A stretch of 6,739 nt of DNA, taken from positions 1 to 6,739 of the forward strand of contig DAOWKX010000064.1 in assembly GCA_030639705.1 (NCBI GenBank), read 5' to 3'. Positions 6,131-6,739 of the stretch are shown here, one piece after another; position 1 is the stretch's first letter, and every line of letters starts with the position of its first letter. Source of the DNA: Candidatus Aminicenantota bacterium. GTDB taxonomy: Bacteria > Acidobacteriota > Aminicenantia > UBA2199. Made by a program: the position numbers and the translations under genes. The notes below the pieces were generated by a model. It was not told the origin of the DNA. It saw only the letters and a program-made list of their open reading frames with translations, and did no database searches.

Positions 6131-6527
6131 TTTTCAAACCACCCTTTTTTTTCTTGAATATTTTTAAATCCAGGGCATGAATCACCCAGACCGAAACCAT
6201 TCCGATTATGAAATAATTTCTCATCCTGAAACTTTTCTCTGATTTTTCTCTCAGGGCAACAACTTCATCCACATCGCTGGATTCAAGATATTGTTCATAG
6301 TAATCATATCCTCTGTTGTTTTCTATGATGGCTCCGACAATGGTTGTCAGACATGCTCCTAATAAAACACCCCCCTTGATTATCTTTCCGGAAGTCAGTT
6401 GAACCAGGCCAGGTATAAATTTTATAACCGGTAATCCTTTTTTTAAGGGCTCTGAATCCGCTTCACCTGCTAAAAACGAATTGGTTATCAGAATGAACAC
6501 CAGAATGTAAATCAGTTTAGAGGACAT
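6081..6527 (-). CDS. DUF5683-like small membrane protein
   Basis: The 148-residue product has a signal peptide or first helix (1-20, SFLA before GE). It then shows a motif typical of DUF5683 and similar proteins, PG-x2-Q-x3-GK-x2-KGG (39-53), followed by a hydrophobic helix (about 53-68). A charged middle follows with YDYYEQYLES and a basic RMRNYF, then a second helix (about 104-119) ending in HALDL. The function of this family is unknown; it often lies near envelope genes. The last 16-18 residues (KSEIKND onward) look unlike the rest and are encoded across the start of the next gene. They follow an A8 run, so the natural end may be at residue 133 (see the slippery-site entry). A TAG five codons upstream bounds the start. 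The Shine-Dalgarno is weak and distant. It is the first gene of the overlapping cluster. Confidence 0.7.
   Translation of the reverse strand: MSSKLIYILVFILITNSFLAGEADSEPLKKGLPVIKFIPGLVQLTSGKIIKGGVLLGACLTTIVGAIIENNRGYDYYEQYLESSDVDEVVALREKSEKSFRMRNYFIIGMVSVWVIHALDLKIFKKKKGGLKSEIKNDCIYIGLYYCF
6144..6150 (-). other. In-phase slippery heptamer A AAA AAG within an A8 run
   Basis: Codons 125-128 of the DUF5683-like gene read AAG AAA AAA AAG, so the heptamer A-AAA-AAG sits in the phase used by dnaX-type -1 frameshifting. A -1 slip, or one extra A in the genome, would give the ending KKKKGWFEK and a stop TGA at 6129-6127. That stop overlaps the GTG start of the propeller gene in a four-base GTGA, instead of the 50-base overlap of the zero frame. 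No clear stimulatory hairpin follows, so a homopolymer length error is at least as likely. Confidence 0.4.
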
Positions 6528-6554
6528 CGGTTTTTTTACCTACCCTTCCCGGTT

Positions 6555-6583
6555 CTTATAATATTATTACTGAAAGTCTTTAA
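6555..6583 (-). promoter_or_regulatory. Weak candidate promoter of the envelope operon
   Basis: On the minus strand TTAAAG (6583-6578) is 17 bases from TATAAG (6560-6555), five of six matches in the -10 box but only three in the -35. The region 6553-6573 is a run of A/T with several other possible -10 boxes. The leader would be about 20 bases. The operon may instead be read from further upstream. Confidence 0.3.
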
Positions 6584-6678
6584 CTCTTTCCAATAAGGCT
6601 TAAATCGATCAGTCCTTTTTTTATGATCTCGGCTTCTTCTTTATCATCCTCCCCTACTGTGACATAGATCTTCTTCAT
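6580..6678 (-). CDS. Possible 32-residue acidic/basic small protein
   Basis: An ATG at 6678 opens a 32-residue frame starting MKKIYVTVGEDDKEEAEIIK and ending LSLIGKS. It is mostly charged, with no signal peptide or membrane helix. AAGGA lies ten bases upstream, a usable but loosely spaced Shine-Dalgarno. It starts two bases after the TAG that ends the frame coming in from the window edge, a spacing typical of operon genes. The strand-like start and amphipathic helix read like a real protein, but the ORF is short enough to be chance or the remnant of a longer gene. Confidence 0.4.
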   Translation of the reverse strand: MKKIYVTVGEDDKEEAEIIKKGLIDLSLIGKS

Positions 6679-6680
6679 CT

Positions 6681-6739
6681 CTAAAACTTCCTTCGAAGAA
6701 TGATCTTATTTCTGAATGTACCCACCGAATAGGAAACAC
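6681..6739 (-). CDS. C-terminal fragment of an upstream gene, perhaps an outer-membrane barrel
   Basis: One frame entering from the window edge reads VSYSVGTFRNKIILRRKF and stops with TAG at 6683-6681, just before the small ORF. A final strand with alternating hydrophobic residues and a C-terminal Phe is typical of outer-membrane beta-barrels. Another frame is open from the edge to a TGA further in (31 residues), so the choice rests on sequence character and on the tight junction with the next ATG. Confidence 0.35.
   Translation of the reverse strand, partial: VSYSVGTFRNKIILRRKF

Overview
Every gene I can support lies on the minus strand, so transcription runs from high to low coordinates. 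The window encodes six complete protein genes, one probable 32-residue ORF, and the edges of two more genes. Almost every product carries an export signal, a lipoprotein-like signal or a membrane segment: an LptD/OstA-like outer-membrane barrel, a clear lipoprotein, a propeller with a lipoprotein-like N-terminus, a TonB-like transducer, a DUF5683-like small membrane protein, an exported TPR protein and a secreted protein of unknown function. This implies a diderm (Gram-negative-type) bacterium. Base composition is AT-rich, with Lys-rich proteins. The design of the TPR protein (signal peptide, short TPR block, Lys/Glu linker, poly-Lys, membrane helix, beta domain) reminds me of Acidobacteriota/Aminicenantes-type genomes. 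That is recollection, not proof.

Layout in transcription order. 6739-6528: a possible barrel-like C-terminus of an upstream gene, a 32-residue ORF, and a candidate promoter. 6527-2993: a compact four-gene operon (DUF5683-like protein, propeller, LptD-like barrel, lipoprotein) in which each gene overlaps the next by 50, 32 and 55 bases, mostly without good Shine-Dalgarno sites. 2991-1982: a promoter and the TPR protein gene, with a strong Shine-Dalgarno. 1981-1736: a 47-base imperfect palindrome resembling a REP-type element, then a near-consensus sigma70-type promoter. 1735-1127: a secreted protein gene with a strong Shine-Dalgarno, followed by a weak candidate terminator. 1046-62: a candidate promoter and the TonB-like gene. 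37-1: the start of another gene with a good Shine-Dalgarno and a hydrophobic N-terminus.

The four-gene cluster looks like an envelope module. The most interesting reading is a divergent LptD-type barrel translationally linked to a lipoprotein that could play an LptE-like part. The TonB-like gene, the secreted protein and the TPR protein appear to be separate transcription units with their own promoters. I see no tRNA, rRNA, CRISPR array, transposase or defence system.
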